From NCBI GenBank assembly GCA_037974965.1, contig JBBPFI010000002.1, forward strand, positions 1,488,001-1,552,000: DNA of 64,000 nt, given 5' to 3'. Under the pieces are notes generated by a model, which searched no databases, was not told the origin of the DNA, and was given only the letters and a program-made list of their open reading frames with translations. This DNA comes from Dacryopinax spathularia. Its lineage: Eukaryota > Basidiomycota > Dacrymycetes > Dacrymycetales > Dacrymycetaceae. This document shows positions 12,739 to 23,400 of this stretch, piece by piece. Each line of letters opens with the position of its first letter. Position 1 is the first letter of the stretch. Made by a program: the position numbers and the translations under genes.

Positions 12739-13956
12739 TTAATCCGTTTTCTTCTTTGGCGGATCGTGCAGGTACGGCTCGGCGTCGTCGTACATCTGAG
12801 CACGTAACCTCCAGTTCTCACTTTTGGCGTTCACCCACCCTTCGAGGACGATGTACTCGGTCACCCGCTTGGGCGGCGAGTCCACCAGGGTCGCCATTAT
12901 TTTTCGCCCGTTCTGTTTAGTAGGCATCTTCACTGTGAGGCTCTGGTCCAGTCTCTCATGAGCACGCCGTTCGAGCCAAGCGAAAAGCGAGCGGGACGCA
13001 CCTGGGTCGTATCGAACCGCACCAGGGCATCGACGAAATAGACGTCAGTGCCGCCCTTGCCCATCGGCGTGACTGCTTCCCTGATGGACAGAACCCGGGT
13101 CGGCGAGACCTCCCCGTGGAACTTCCAATCCATGACCGCCTCGGGCGGGTAGGCCTTCTGCCGGCGGATCGCCTCGTCTTGATATTCGTTCTGGCACAAC
13201 TCGCGGATAACCACGACGTTCCTCCTGCGAAGATATGGAGACAATCAGACAATGTCCCAATAAGGGAAATAGGTCGGGAAAGACGCACTTTGCGACAGCC
13301 TCGTTCACTCGGACATACATGTCCAGGGCGTGCTTTGTCAGGCCCGACAACCATGCGTCCCGACTTCGGCGAGGCGCGAACACGGCGATGTACTTCTGCC
13401 AGAATTTGGCGGGTTGCTGTTCCCATGGTAGAAAGGGCAGTCTCTGCTCTCGAGCCATAGTGAGAATGCTGCGCGAGATCTATAAGCATGTACACTGCAC
13501 AATTAGGAGCAGATGATCCGTACGTCAAGAGGTTAGCGGGACCGTCCACAATCAGGTCGCGCAACCATCGTAGTCTCCCTCTCCACGAGACATTTTTCAG
13601 CGACCTCCAAGACACCGGCTGTCTGATGTCTAGACTCCAAAATGAGCACGCTTTGGGCGAAGACCGTGAATGCTTGGCCACGCACTCAAGATAGGGAAAG
13701 CACCAGCCTGCTGTGTCGCGTCGGCCCATGGCGGCTCCTTTCGAGTTGCCAGCTCCATTCGCCGGTACAGAGACTGCAGCTCCCTATCTTTCGCTCGACG
13801 CTTTCGTTCCTCTTCCTCAAATTTCTCCTCTGCGCTGTTCGGAGCGGGCTTTGCGGGCGCAGCTGAACTGGAGGCATAGTAGCGTGCTCGTGGGAGGCGT
13901 TGGAAACATGTTCGTCGCCGGCAGATGGGGCTCACGCCTCGCAATGAAAACGACAT
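12739..13956 (-). CDS. Mitochondrial ribosomal protein mL45 / Mba1-like (Tim44-like domain)
   Basis: Probable mitochondrial large-subunit protein mL45, or the related inner-membrane ribosome receptor Mba1. The start at 13956 opens with an Arg-rich, acid-free leader (MSFSLRGVSPICRRRTCFQR), a typical matrix presequence. A Glu/Arg-rich helix follows (EEKFEEEERKRRAKDRELQ). The later exons give a Tim44-like fold with DWKFHGEVSPTRVLSIREA, VYFVDALVRFDTTQ and the C-terminal signature VTEYIVLEGWVNAKSENWR, matching the EYVVFE..GSWR end of MRPL45. About four short introns are needed and not every junction was phased. The choice between mL45 and Mba1 is open. Confidence 0.7.
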
Positions 13957-14975
13957 TGTTGAGCCCAGAAGTGAGATGCGGTCGTTGAGATCCTCGTACT
14001 AGTAGATCAGCACAGATTTTCCAGTAGATTGAGTGGGTCAGTGAGGCAGGCGACCGGAGCACACCGGCGGCGAAGTTGCAAATCCCAAAAAGTAGTCAAG
14101 GGTTCTCCTACCAAAATGGTCGGAGGGCTTTGTTTCCGCCATTCATATCGAGCTGGAATTCGAGCGCCTGTTTTTGATTAACCTCACACACCGCAGGTAA
14201 TTAGTCGGTCATGGTGCTGCTCTGGAGTCCCTTGGAAGGCTGCTGGGTGAGGATCGGATGGATGGGTATTGGAGGAGACGCATGCTGCTATTCGTTGGAA
14301 CGAAGTCGGATCGTCGCAGTCGACGGTTCGCTCATCGCTCGTTAGCCTCGATTCATCAACTGCCGAGCTTGCGAGTTTTCATCTCAGTACATCCTTTCGC
14401 TCCCTTCCAGAGAGAGTTATTCTTTTGACGGCTAGGCGCTACAGCCGGCATGTCAACCAGTACGATATCATCGCCCGGGAATGGAAGTATGATGATTATT
14501 CCGGATATCGCAGATGGCGGTGCTGGATAGGGGTGGAGACTCGAGAGTTCTGAATACAACGTCGCCTCCATTCCAAATTCCACAATTTTTGCCTGCTGTG
14601 TTTTCCAGTTGATGTCGAACTTTTGACGATGGGATGCCCTGCTCGAAAACACGATCTTGTCAGTGGTCTTCAATGGTGTTCAGCAGTGACCAATAGTTCG
14701 CCACCTTCGAATCACGCGGAAGGGCGTTCGAAGCCGTAATGACGGAACGCGTCCTGAACGCGTCTGTGCAGACGTGTTTATGCATTTACGAGTAGAGCAG
14801 CCAGATGAGCAGAAGGTAGCAGGCATTCAGAGAGATCATTGTCAATGATTCCATGTTAACACCTTACGATTGTTGCAACGCAAAGTATGATGTATGTAAA
14901 CAGGGTGTATTAGCACAAAAGTACAGAGTATGAGACAGACAAGAGAAGCGATGAACCCCAACAATGCCCTCACAC
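13957..14975. other. Intergenic: mL45-like promoter and H2B 3' flank
   Basis: About 1 kb upstream of the mL45-like gene and downstream of H2B. Short open frames occur at 14269-14553 (+) and 14356-14673 (-), but neither looks like a protein family. A forkhead-like GTAAACA lies at 14896-14902, just past the H2B stop. Confidence 0.4.
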
Positions 14976-15519
14976 CTATTTCGTTGCGGTGGCAGAGGAA
15001 GAGAACTTCGTCACGCTCTTGGTACCCTCCGAGATAGCGTGCTTCGACAGCTCGCCAGGCAGGATCAGCCGTACTGCGGTCTGGATCTCCCGGGAAGAGA
15101 TGGTCGACTTCTTCGAGTAAGAAGCGAGCTCTAAAAGGTGGGTTAGAGTCACGTATATGCATGTCACGCAGAGCATTGCTTACTGGAAGCCTCGCCAGCA
15201 ATCCGCTCAAAGATATCATTGACGAAGGAGTTGAGGATGGACATGGCTTTGTTGGAGATACCAGTGTCGGGGTGGACCTGCTTGAGGACTACAAGAATCA
15301 TCAACGCAAGTCCCAGTTGTGTATGTGTGAAGTGCGCGTACCCTTGTAGATGTAGGAGGAGTAGGTCTCCTTGCGCGTCTTGTTGCGCTTCTTCTTGTCA
15401 CCCTCAGCCTTAGGCGGTGCAGTGGTCTTAGCCGTCTTCTTCGCGCCCTCAGTGGACTTGGCCGGAGCCTTGCCAGCGGTGGAGGTGGGCTTCTTCTCAG
15501 CGGCGGACTTGGGAGGCAT
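14976..15519 (-). CDS. Histone H2B
   Basis: Core nucleosome histone. Three exons: a Lys/Ala/Pro-rich tail ([20 protein letters not shown]) running into [17 protein letters not shown], then [20 protein letters not shown], then [19 protein letters not shown] and the C-terminus [21 protein letters not shown]. The [11 protein letters not shown] segment contains the lysine ubiquitinated in yeast (K123) and human (K120). The first intron boundary (at 15341/15342) joins YIYK to VLKQ in phase. The gene is transcribed away from H2A across a 482 bp shared promoter, the usual fungal H2A-H2B arrangement. Confidence 0.97.
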
Positions 15520-16001
15520 TGTTGGATAAGTTGGGTGGGTGGGTTGGTAAGGCTGGAAAAGGCGAGAGGTGTCGACGAGGACGCGAGGTAGTGGTGGTGG
15601 AGAGTGATGAAGGGATGAAGAGAAGGGAGCGAGACGACGCGGAGACTTTATAGGTGTGTCGCGCGTCGGGCGGTGATTACGCACGAGCCAACTCCGCCGC
15701 CAGCCGATAAGCGTGACTTGCTCGTTTGGCAGTGAGAGCGGGAGCAAGCGGGGCCAAATGGTGCCAGACCCAAACAGTTACACGTGACGCGCGCCCGTCC
15801 AGCGGGGGTCCAAACAGGTAAACAAGTCATCGCTGCCTCCGCTCGGGGTCTAATCAGACCGATAGCCGCGTCCGCATACAAATACGCGCGACTTGAACAT
15901 TCGTCGCCCTCCTTCATTCTCGTCCTCGACAACCACCCTTCGACACTCGACCGCGACACCCTCGCTCACCCAACCCCTCCCAACACTCTCAACACATCAC
16001 A
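15520..16001. promoter_or_regulatory. Divergent H2B-H2A promoter
   Basis: The shared promoter contains TATAAAG for H2B on the minus strand (15646-15652). For H2A there is a weaker TATA-like TACAAATA at 15877-15884, about 120 bp before the ATG. A forkhead-like GTAAACAA sits centrally at 15818. A CACGTGA E-box-like element occurs at about 15781. Coordinate S-phase expression is inferred from the histone context. Confidence 0.6.
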
Positions 16002-16594
16002 ATGTCTACTGCAGCTGGTGGCAAGTCCGGTGGCAAGGCTGGCGGCAAGGCCGGTGCAGGTGGTGACGCTGGCAAGGGTGGTGCTTCCCGGTCCGCAAAG
16101 GCTGGTCTCCAATTCCCAGTCGGCCGTATCCACCGTCTCCTCAAGCGCGGCAACTACGCTCAGCGCATCGGTGCTGGTGCACCAGGTATGTGCAACTCCA
16201 CTCGATACCAGAACTCGTTCTTACCCTCGTCTCAGTATACATGGCTGCCGTCCTCGAGTACCTCGCTGCTGAGCTGCTTGAGCTTGCTGGCAACGCGTAC
16301 GTCCAATCCCACTACCGATAACAATGAATGTGAACGGCTCACATGTTGCCAGTGCCCGTGATAACAAGAAGGCACGTATCGTCCCCAGGCATCTGCAACT
16401 CGCCATCCGGAACGACGAGGGTGAGTCGGCCTCTACAGTGCTGGGCCGACATTGTTCTGATCACATTTTTAGAGCTGACCAAGCTCCTTGGCCACGTCAT
16501 TGTGTCCGAGGGTGGTGTCGTTCCCCACATCATGCCCGAACTCCTGCCTACGAAGACAAAGAGCAAGAAGACGGCCGAGTCGCAGGATCTCTGA
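16002..16594 (+). CDS. Histone H2A with C-terminal SQDL (H2A.X-like)
   Basis: Core nucleosome histone of 144 residues, from four exons that join in phase: 16002-16185, 16236-16296, 16353-16420 and 16473-16594. The tail is Gly/Lys-rich ([16 protein letters not shown]), then comes the canonical fold: [59 protein letters not shown] and [10 protein letters not shown]. It ends in SQDL, the SQ(E/D)-hydrophobic motif phosphorylated by ATM/ATR-type kinases. As in other fungi, the main H2A therefore probably also does the damage-signalling job of H2A.X. Confidence 0.97.
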
Positions 16595-18173
16595 TTTACT
16601 CGTCCTTGTCTCTCGTGTTCTCGTCTCCTGTCACAGTATATTTGTGCTCTAATTGTATTCTTTGGATTCCCTATATACATGGTGTGAACATCACTCGTGT
16701 GCCTCTTCTGCTGCCCCTTCCGTGTGCCAGATCATGGAACCGCTTGGACCGTCATGCGTGCAATGATTGTCCTCGGAAAAGTGACATCATATATGCGGGC
16801 GTGCATGTATCAAACTGAGTAATGCAGAAGGCAAGCGTGGCGTTTGTACACGAGCATCAGGCCGTTCTTCAAAGGCGCGCGACGCGTTCATAATATTTAC
16901 ATCTTCCCCGACGCGTCGGGTCTGGGAAGGGTGATGAAATGCGGGGTAGACCTCTGCCAAGGAAACGAGCGAAAGAAGCATGGCATCAAACTCTGTCTCC
17001 TTCCGGCGCGCCGATCAAAGATCAGACCCGTACGAAGCGCAACACGATGGACGGGGCATGTCGTAACGCGCACCACCCCGCTCAATTGGCCAGGGGAGGG
17101 AAGATTTCAGAAATTAGAAGCGCGTGGTAATAATGTTTACCTCTTGGTTTGATTGATGGACGGCGGCAGGGACCGAGCGGGCGGATATGGACAGGCGTGC
17201 CTGATGGTCGTCCCTTACGACGCGCTACCGTTTGTTTACATTGACATCATTTTGCCCTGCGAATGGACAGCGCTATGGAAGGACTGCTCATTGGGCCGGT
17301 TTATGGCATGCAGGGAGGGGCAGAATATGGGAGAGCAGCCCGTCGGGCTGACAGCACGGCGGTAGGGACTACCGATGACCGGTCTGAGACGTTTTGATTG
17401 GGTCTGATCGAGACGCGAGACGCGACGCGCAAGCTGGGATCGGGCGGCTTGTTTACATCGCGTTTGGCCGAGATGCAGGACGCGATCGACACGTGCCTTC
17501 GTAAGTAGGAAGGCCGGAGAGTTGAGTGTGCGAAGCATCCATGGTAAGAATTGGTAACGGATAGAAAATATATGTGAATGATCAGGTAGTATCTTGTTCG
17601 AGACAGGCGAAGCAGGCAGAGGACAGGCAATGACACAATATAGAAGCGGGTTAGAAGCGAGTCATAGAGCAGTCTTGACTCAGCCGAAAAGTTGCAAGGT
17701 CGCATAGTATCCTCGATAGGACAAGGACCGGTAACGAGCTTGAAATCTGGATAATGGAGTAGAGCGGCGGTCAAGCTTAAACCGTTGGCGGTCCTCGCCA
17801 GCTGTTGAATGGTGTAATTATTGTCGAAATAAACGACGAGCTCGAGGTTGAGGACGATGAGGACGATCAGCGAGACGATGAGGAAGATGGTGGTCAAGAG
17901 AGTGTAAGACGCGGTAGGGCGGGATGCAGGGTCTGTCCAGGATCACGTGTTGTGATTATCCGCGCTGTTTACTGTGTTTTTGGCGCGATCGAGTGGCGGG
18001 AGTGAACTGATTGCGGATGTATCTGGACCGTGCGCGCGCGTGAGAGTACACATTCGCCCGCCCTATAAAGGGTCTCCCCTCCACGGCCCGACAGCGCATC
18101 ATCCGCCGCGGCCCCCCTCACACCTGTCACCGACACTCGACAACTCAACCCTCCTCGACACCTCTACTTCGAC
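16595..18173. other. Intergenic: H2A 3' flank and long H3 upstream region
   Basis: About 1.6 kb between H2A and H3. It holds four TGTTTAC forkhead-like sites (17134, 17233, 17450, 17966) and one CGATCG (17986). A 198-codon minus-strand frame (17301-17897) has no recognisable domain and is judged chance. No H4 gene is present, although fungal H3 is often paired with H4. Confidence 0.45.
18064..18070 (+). promoter_or_regulatory. TATA box of histone H3
   Basis: TATAAAG lies 110 bp before the H3 start codon, within GC-rich sequence. Position and match are good for a core promoter. Confidence 0.55.
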
Positions 18174-18710
<537 letters not shown>

Positions 18711-19926
18711 GCGTCGTTGATGTGGATATAGTCAACCCTGTCTACACCTACCTTGTGCTATTATCCCCTCTTTTGTACTACATCGGCTCTGTTCTATAAT
18801 CTCATTCTCTCAGACAAGCAATACCCTCAGTTATTGTGCGTGCGATGGCATTTGTTGTGACAAAGACGGCTGTTGTGGGCCCTCCACCTGAACCCGCCCC
18901 TCAGACCTCTGGAAGATGGACCCGCACCGCGGGGCGCCCCGGCAACCATAAGACGGGACGAAGAAGCAACAATGAAGACAACAAGATGCGCACTTCTCGG
19001 CATTCGGTCGGTCATAAGGATTTACTGATTTCTCATCTACGAGTCGAGCATCTCAAGCAGCTTGATTCTTCGATGTCTAGAGCTCCTCGCGCATCTTGTA
19101 CGTTCGCAGTACGCGAGCTCGTGTGTTCTATGTCCATGCCATTCGATTTTTTCAGTAACATTCATCGTGCACGCTAGCGATCTCGGACAATAGCCTTGTG
19201 GAAGGAAGATGCTGATACCAGGACGAAAAAAGGTTGATGTATGCGCGCCTGAAAATATGTCGAGTGTGGTCTAGTCAGGCTGCTTCGTTCCCAATGCATA
19301 GGGCCGCTCACGGCCTGCAGCACCGTGCCATACTTCTTTGGTCTTCATACGATGCTAAAACACGATCGCTGCTCGTAAGGCAGTCCAGGGGGCAGTGACG
19401 ATCCGATCCAAAATTGGAGATTGAGGTCCCGGATATTAATGGTCAGACGAGTTCCTGGCACACCTTTTCTTTTTCTCCTCCTGGGAGGCGTCAAGTGAAC
19501 GTCCCAGCTAGCACTTACAGGCCAGCACAGACATTGGAAATTGAAAGGCTGGTAAACGATGCCTTTGAGAGGGTGTGTACCGGTGTAGGACAACAGGTGT
19601 ATGATATTAGGATAAGTTATCCCGCAGGTTTTATACTCATTCGAAAGCCACGCCTACTAGAGCGCTCCGTCTGGCTCTTATGCCTGTTTATCACCCCATT
19701 TTCAGCCTGGCGTTATATTACGCTGATCTGACCTTCCGCCGGAGAAAGGGGGCGAAAACATGTGTTTGCCGTGGACAGCGCTCCAGTGCGGGGTCTCGTT
19801 ATTCGGCTGCCGAATATCGAGATATGTAGAGGAGTGCTTGTTCCATTCGACAGCCGTTACCGATAGACGATGGGATAGACGATGCGGCAGCGCCGGACAG
19901 GCTCCCAGTACGAATCGGTGCTCCGA
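18711..19926. other. Intergenic between H3 and the first F-box gene
   Basis: About 1.2 kb of 3' flank for two convergent genes. Plus-strand frames at 18836-19177 and 19414-19731 have no recognised motif and no splice context. They are not called. Confidence 0.35.
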
Positions 19927-21222
19927 TCAATCGTTGTGCTCGCAATCTTCCGGCGTGGTGCCAATGTAGGCGGGATGGGAAGTCTGGGTGAATCGTCGCG
20001 CTCGCGATTCAAGCCAGTCCGAGAGTGCCTTGCGCTCTGCTGTAAGCGCCGGGTTCAGTTTCGAGTGTATGCAATAATCGAGATGAACTGTAAGCGTTTC
20101 CTTGGCGAATGTGGCATCGATCGCTCCAATGATGTCGCGTAGTCCCTCGGCGAAGTGGCAACAGTAGACGTTGATGGTGGTGAGTTGCAGCGGAGCGCTC
20201 CGGCGGCCGCACCGTAGTAAAGTCACTCCTCTCATGTTGAGTACCCGGAGACTGGGAGTGTGAGCTAGTATGCTCTCAATAATGAGGCGGGTCGTGTACT
20301 CCCCTCGGAGTGAGAGCTCCTCGAGAGCCACAAGATTTGGAGCAGCCAATGGTATGATCTCGCCGATCGGCGCCATATACAACCCATTGCGAGGTAGGTG
20401 GGGGAAGGTGGCTACCTTCGGACGCGCATGTAAATGTTTGAAGAGGCGTAGTGGGGCTCCTTCACCCAAAGTGATTACTTCTAGGTGTGAAAGCTCGATG
20501 CTGAGCGTTGAGGGAGCTTCATTCTTGATGGAAGGAGGCCTCGCAGGCCACAGCCCGGACAAACAAAGCTCACGGAGACGTGGGCAGGAAGGAAGACATG
20601 CCTTGAGAAGATCAAGCCAATTCTCCCCGCCCCCGCCCGAGTACAGAGCGATACCAGTTATCGTCAAGTTCAGCAGTTCCGCTGAAAATGAAAGGTAAGG
20701 CATAGCATGCATGGGTTCGTACCGGCCAAGCACATGCAGCGTCATTGCCCGCGAGGTCCAATGGCCGGCAGATTGCAGAGTAGCATAGGCGGCCTCGCGC
20801 CGGAGACCTGACAGATCGACAGTGAGCATGAGTAGACGAGAACCGCATCGTTCCAGCAGAGTTTCGATACGATCACCGCTACGGCTGCTCCTCTGGGCAC
20901 GAGTGATCCTGATATTGATCCAAAGGCTGCTCGTGTGTATCGCGACGTCTCGCCAGCGCGACGATACCTGCGACACTGTCCAGCGGATACGAGGGTCGGC
21001 TCCATAGTCGCACGCGAGCTCGAATATGTACGAAAGTACGTCGTCGGATAGCTTATGTATAGGCGACTGAAGAGCAGCCAGTCTCTGTCGAAGTTGCTTG
21101 AGACGTGCTTTCTGAGCGACATTCAAACGCTTGATTCGCTCGAGTTCTCCGATGTCTCGGATGAGTATATGCGCTTCTGCATCTCGTCGCGATGCAAAAT
21201 GAGTTGGGAGATCGTGCGACAT
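19927..21222 (-). CDS. F-box protein (Agaricomycete type), copy 1
   Basis: Likely substrate receptor of an SCF ubiquitin ligase. The gene is a single exon of 431 residues. The N-terminus has a helical, charged segment (ELERIKRLNVAQKARLKQLR), probably a short coiled coil. An F-box follows at residues about 50-100 (SPIHKLSDDVLSYIFELAC ... VSSRWRDVAIHTSSLWINI). The rest has leucine-rich-repeat character (PRLRELCLSGLW, PNLVALEELSLRGE, PSLRVLNMRGVTLL). It is clearly paralogous to the gene at 31901-33178, which shares the N-terminal helix and the DDVLSY(I/V)FELA core. Substrate unknown. Such genes are massively expanded in mushrooms. Confidence 0.85.
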   Translation of the reverse strand: MSHDLPTHFASRRDAEAHILIRDIGELERIKRLNVAQKARLKQLRQRLAALQSPIHKLSDDVLSYIFELACDYGADPRIRWTVSQVSSRWRDVAIHTSSLWINIRITRAQRSSRSGDRIETLLERCGSRLLMLTVDLSGLRREAAYATLQSAGHWTSRAMTLHVLGRYEPMHAMPYLSFSAELLNLTITGIALYSGGGGENWLDLLKACLPSCPRLRELCLSGLWPARPPSIKNEAPSTLSIELSHLEVITLGEGAPLRLFKHLHARPKVATFPHLPRNGLYMAPIGEIIPLAAPNLVALEELSLRGEYTTRLIIESILAHTPSLRVLNMRGVTLLRCGRRSAPLQLTTINVYCCHFAEGLRDIIGAIDATFAKETLTVHLDYCIHSKLNPALTAERKALSDWLESRARRFTQTSHPAYIGTTPEDCEHND

Positions 21223-21735
21223 CGATGTGGAGAGAGAAGCGAGGCTGATGCGCCTCTTGGAGGTTAGTCAAAGTGGTGGTGAAAGGCAAAAAAGGTTCGA
21301 TACGCGTCATGCTCTGGCGCTTCCGACTCTCCTTCTGCTTGTCATCTGCGGCTGCCCCTGAAGGGAAATTACGTCTCAGACGCAATGAGCGCTCAACTTC
21401 AGCTTGTTCAGCTTAATTTACTTTGTTCTTTTACTTTGGCTAACTTACATACATGGTATCGTATGCGCCCACGTGTAACTCTAGCTGAGCAGCGATAAGA
21501 TGGGCGGTGCGTAATTCGCGTCATTCACCGCTCCCGGAATCCTCCGCGGACTAGGGGCAAAAGATATCAAAACATCTTTGCCTGTTCACCAGCTCATATC
21601 TTTCCCACTTTCAACTCTCAAGGGGTCCGATACAGACCACAGACCACTGTACAAACATTCGGTACGTTTCCAGCACCTGGATCTCGAGGTAAAGACGCAC
21701 TCATTCATCCGGCAGTGCACCCTTCGCGAAGCACG
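21223..21735. promoter_or_regulatory. Divergent promoter between two F-box genes
   Basis: A 513 bp gap between opposed start codons. No strong TATA box or repeat was seen. Confidence 0.35.
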
Positions 21736-22908
21736 ATGGCTGTTCTCTCAGCCGAGGTCATGTGCGAGATCCTCGATTTGGTGGTGCCGCCGTACGACAC
21801 GCGATACAGCGCGGGCGAACGACCGTCTTATGCTGAGCTGAAGCAGCTCAGTCTTGTCTGTCGTGCATGGGCGACCTACATCCAATATCGACTGTTTGAT
21901 CATGTCGATCTCAGCAGTTTTGACAGCCGTCTTGCTTTTCTGCGAGCAGTTGGGCGCAACACATCTCGCAGCCATGGTTTGAAACGAACGACAAGGACGC
22001 TCGTCCTATCTGGACCCATATTCCGACCTGGAGGACCTCGCGATGTGCTCGATGTCCTTTCTCCTCTATCGAGTTTGGAGAACGTCCACTTGCGAAAGGG
22101 GTTCACCTTGCCCTACATCCCTTCCTCAAGGTACCTCCCTAAGGGCTTCCCAGCCATCCAGTCATTCGACATCGAGATGAACCGGTCATCAAGCTGGGAA
22201 ACACTACACGACCTCCTGCACAAGCTGCCAACTCTCGAACGGCTGGCGATCCGCGACCCCAGCGCATCAAGCTTCCTCCCTTCGATCAGCGGCTCACCGC
22301 TCGCCTTTCATCTGAAGGAATTCCTCTTCCTCTGCCCGTGGAGATGCGTCGACCCCGACTACCTGAATGCAATGCTACACGGGTCGAGCGAGACACTAGA
22401 GGTCCTAGGGCTAAGCATGATGTCCACCTCCGAGCCAGCCATCGGCGAACTCCTCACAAAGCACTCGCAAACACTCCGCTCCCTAGGGCTCGACACCGCA
22501 GAGCCCACCATCCTCGACCCCTCCATCCTCCAATCCCTGGGCAGGCTCGAGCAGCTCGTCCTAACCACTTCAGACCCCGAGCTCATCCCCTTCCTCCCGC
22601 CTGCTCTCAAAAGGCTGCAGTTCAACACCCCCATATTCACGCACGGCCGGCCCCTGGTAGACAGGTTCGCCGAGACACTCCAAGTCCGGTTGGAAAGTCT
22701 CAGGGCGTTGGAAGAACTGTTCATGGCGGGGAGACATCATACCGATGACGGCAACCGGCTCGGGCAACTTCTGGCTGATGTTCAGCTTGGACGGGCAGAG
22801 GTGGAGAGATATGCGGCGCTGGGGAAGGAATGTGAGAAATGGGGGGTGCGGCTGCGGACGGCGGAGGATTCTGGTATGCTCTGGTTGTCTCCTGCCGCGC
22901 TTTCGTAG
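21736..22908 (+). CDS. F-box protein, unrelated subfamily
   Basis: Likely SCF adaptor, single exon, 390 residues from the ATG at 21736; an in-frame GTG at 21715 is not used. The F-box is at the extreme N-terminus (MAVLSAEVMCEILDLVVPP ... LKQLSLVCRAWATYIQYRLF). A region of leucine-rich strands follows (FPAIQSFDIEMN, LLHKLPTLERLAIRDP, SSETLEVLGLSMM, ILQSLGRLEQLVLTTSDPEL). It does not share the N-terminal coiled coil of the other two F-box genes here, so it is probably not a recent duplicate of them. Codon use shifts to C-ending codons in the second half. Confidence 0.8.
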   Translation: MAVLSAEVMCEILDLVVPPYDTRYSAGERPSYAELKQLSLVCRAWATYIQYRLFDHVDLSSFDSRLAFLRAVGRNTSRSHGLKRTTRTLVLSGPIFRPGGPRDVLDVLSPLSSLENVHLRKGFTLPYIPSSRYLPKGFPAIQSFDIEMNRSSSWETLHDLLHKLPTLERLAIRDPSASSFLPSISGSPLAFHLKEFLFLCPWRCVDPDYLNAMLHGSSETLEVLGLSMMSTSEPAIGELLTKHSQTLRSLGLDTAEPTILDPSILQSLGRLEQLVLTTSDPELIPFLPPALKRLQFNTPIFTHGRPLVDRFAETLQVRLESLRALEELFMAGRHHTDDGNRLGQLLADVQLGRAEVERYAALGKECEKWGVRLRTAEDSGMLWLSPAALS

Positions 22909-23400
22909 TGCTCAACGCTCGTGTGTGTGTAGATGATACAGCCTGGACGCGATTCTACGACCACTCTCCTATGCGCCCAGCCAGCACCCAGTAACCACGA
23001 GACCTTTCCGACTGGAGACTAGACCCAGAGCGAGATAGAACGTTCCGCCCAATAGGCGGGCGGATTAATCTTTTCTTTTTCCCTTGCAGCTCTCGACCTA
23101 TAACCTCCTAATCAGCTTCTTGCATTCGTCTCCATCTGTTCTCCGCGTCGTGTCTTCGTTCCACTCAATAGACTAGAAACGTCCTAGATTCCTGAAATTC
23201 CCATACTGAAAACGTACACATCTACAGAAGTCCATCCGCTAAAGTGCGGCATTAGCGTCATAAGAATATCGTAACCTCCCTCTCGCCTCCAGCCATAACT
23301 GGCAGTCCTCTCCTCCCCTCCTGTCATCACACTGCCAGGCTCCCCGCTCTGCTCCAACGACCCCTAACAGCTCCCCGCGCCGCCCGGGCTTAGGGGGAGG
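22909..23400. other. Convergent 3' flanks of F-box and SNARE genes
   Basis: A 492 bp gap between two stop codons on opposite strands. A pyrimidine-rich stretch lies at 23270-23370. No gene seen. Confidence 0.4.

Noticed and set aside
17301-17897. 198-codon minus-strand frame before H3
   Set aside because: It starts with a hydrophobic run but has no family signature, no splice context, and overlaps the H3 regulatory region.
18836-19731. Two plus-strand frames (18836-19177, 19414-19731) after H3
   Set aside because: No similarity to known families and no usable introns. The second has some hydrophobic character at its end but not a convincing membrane protein.
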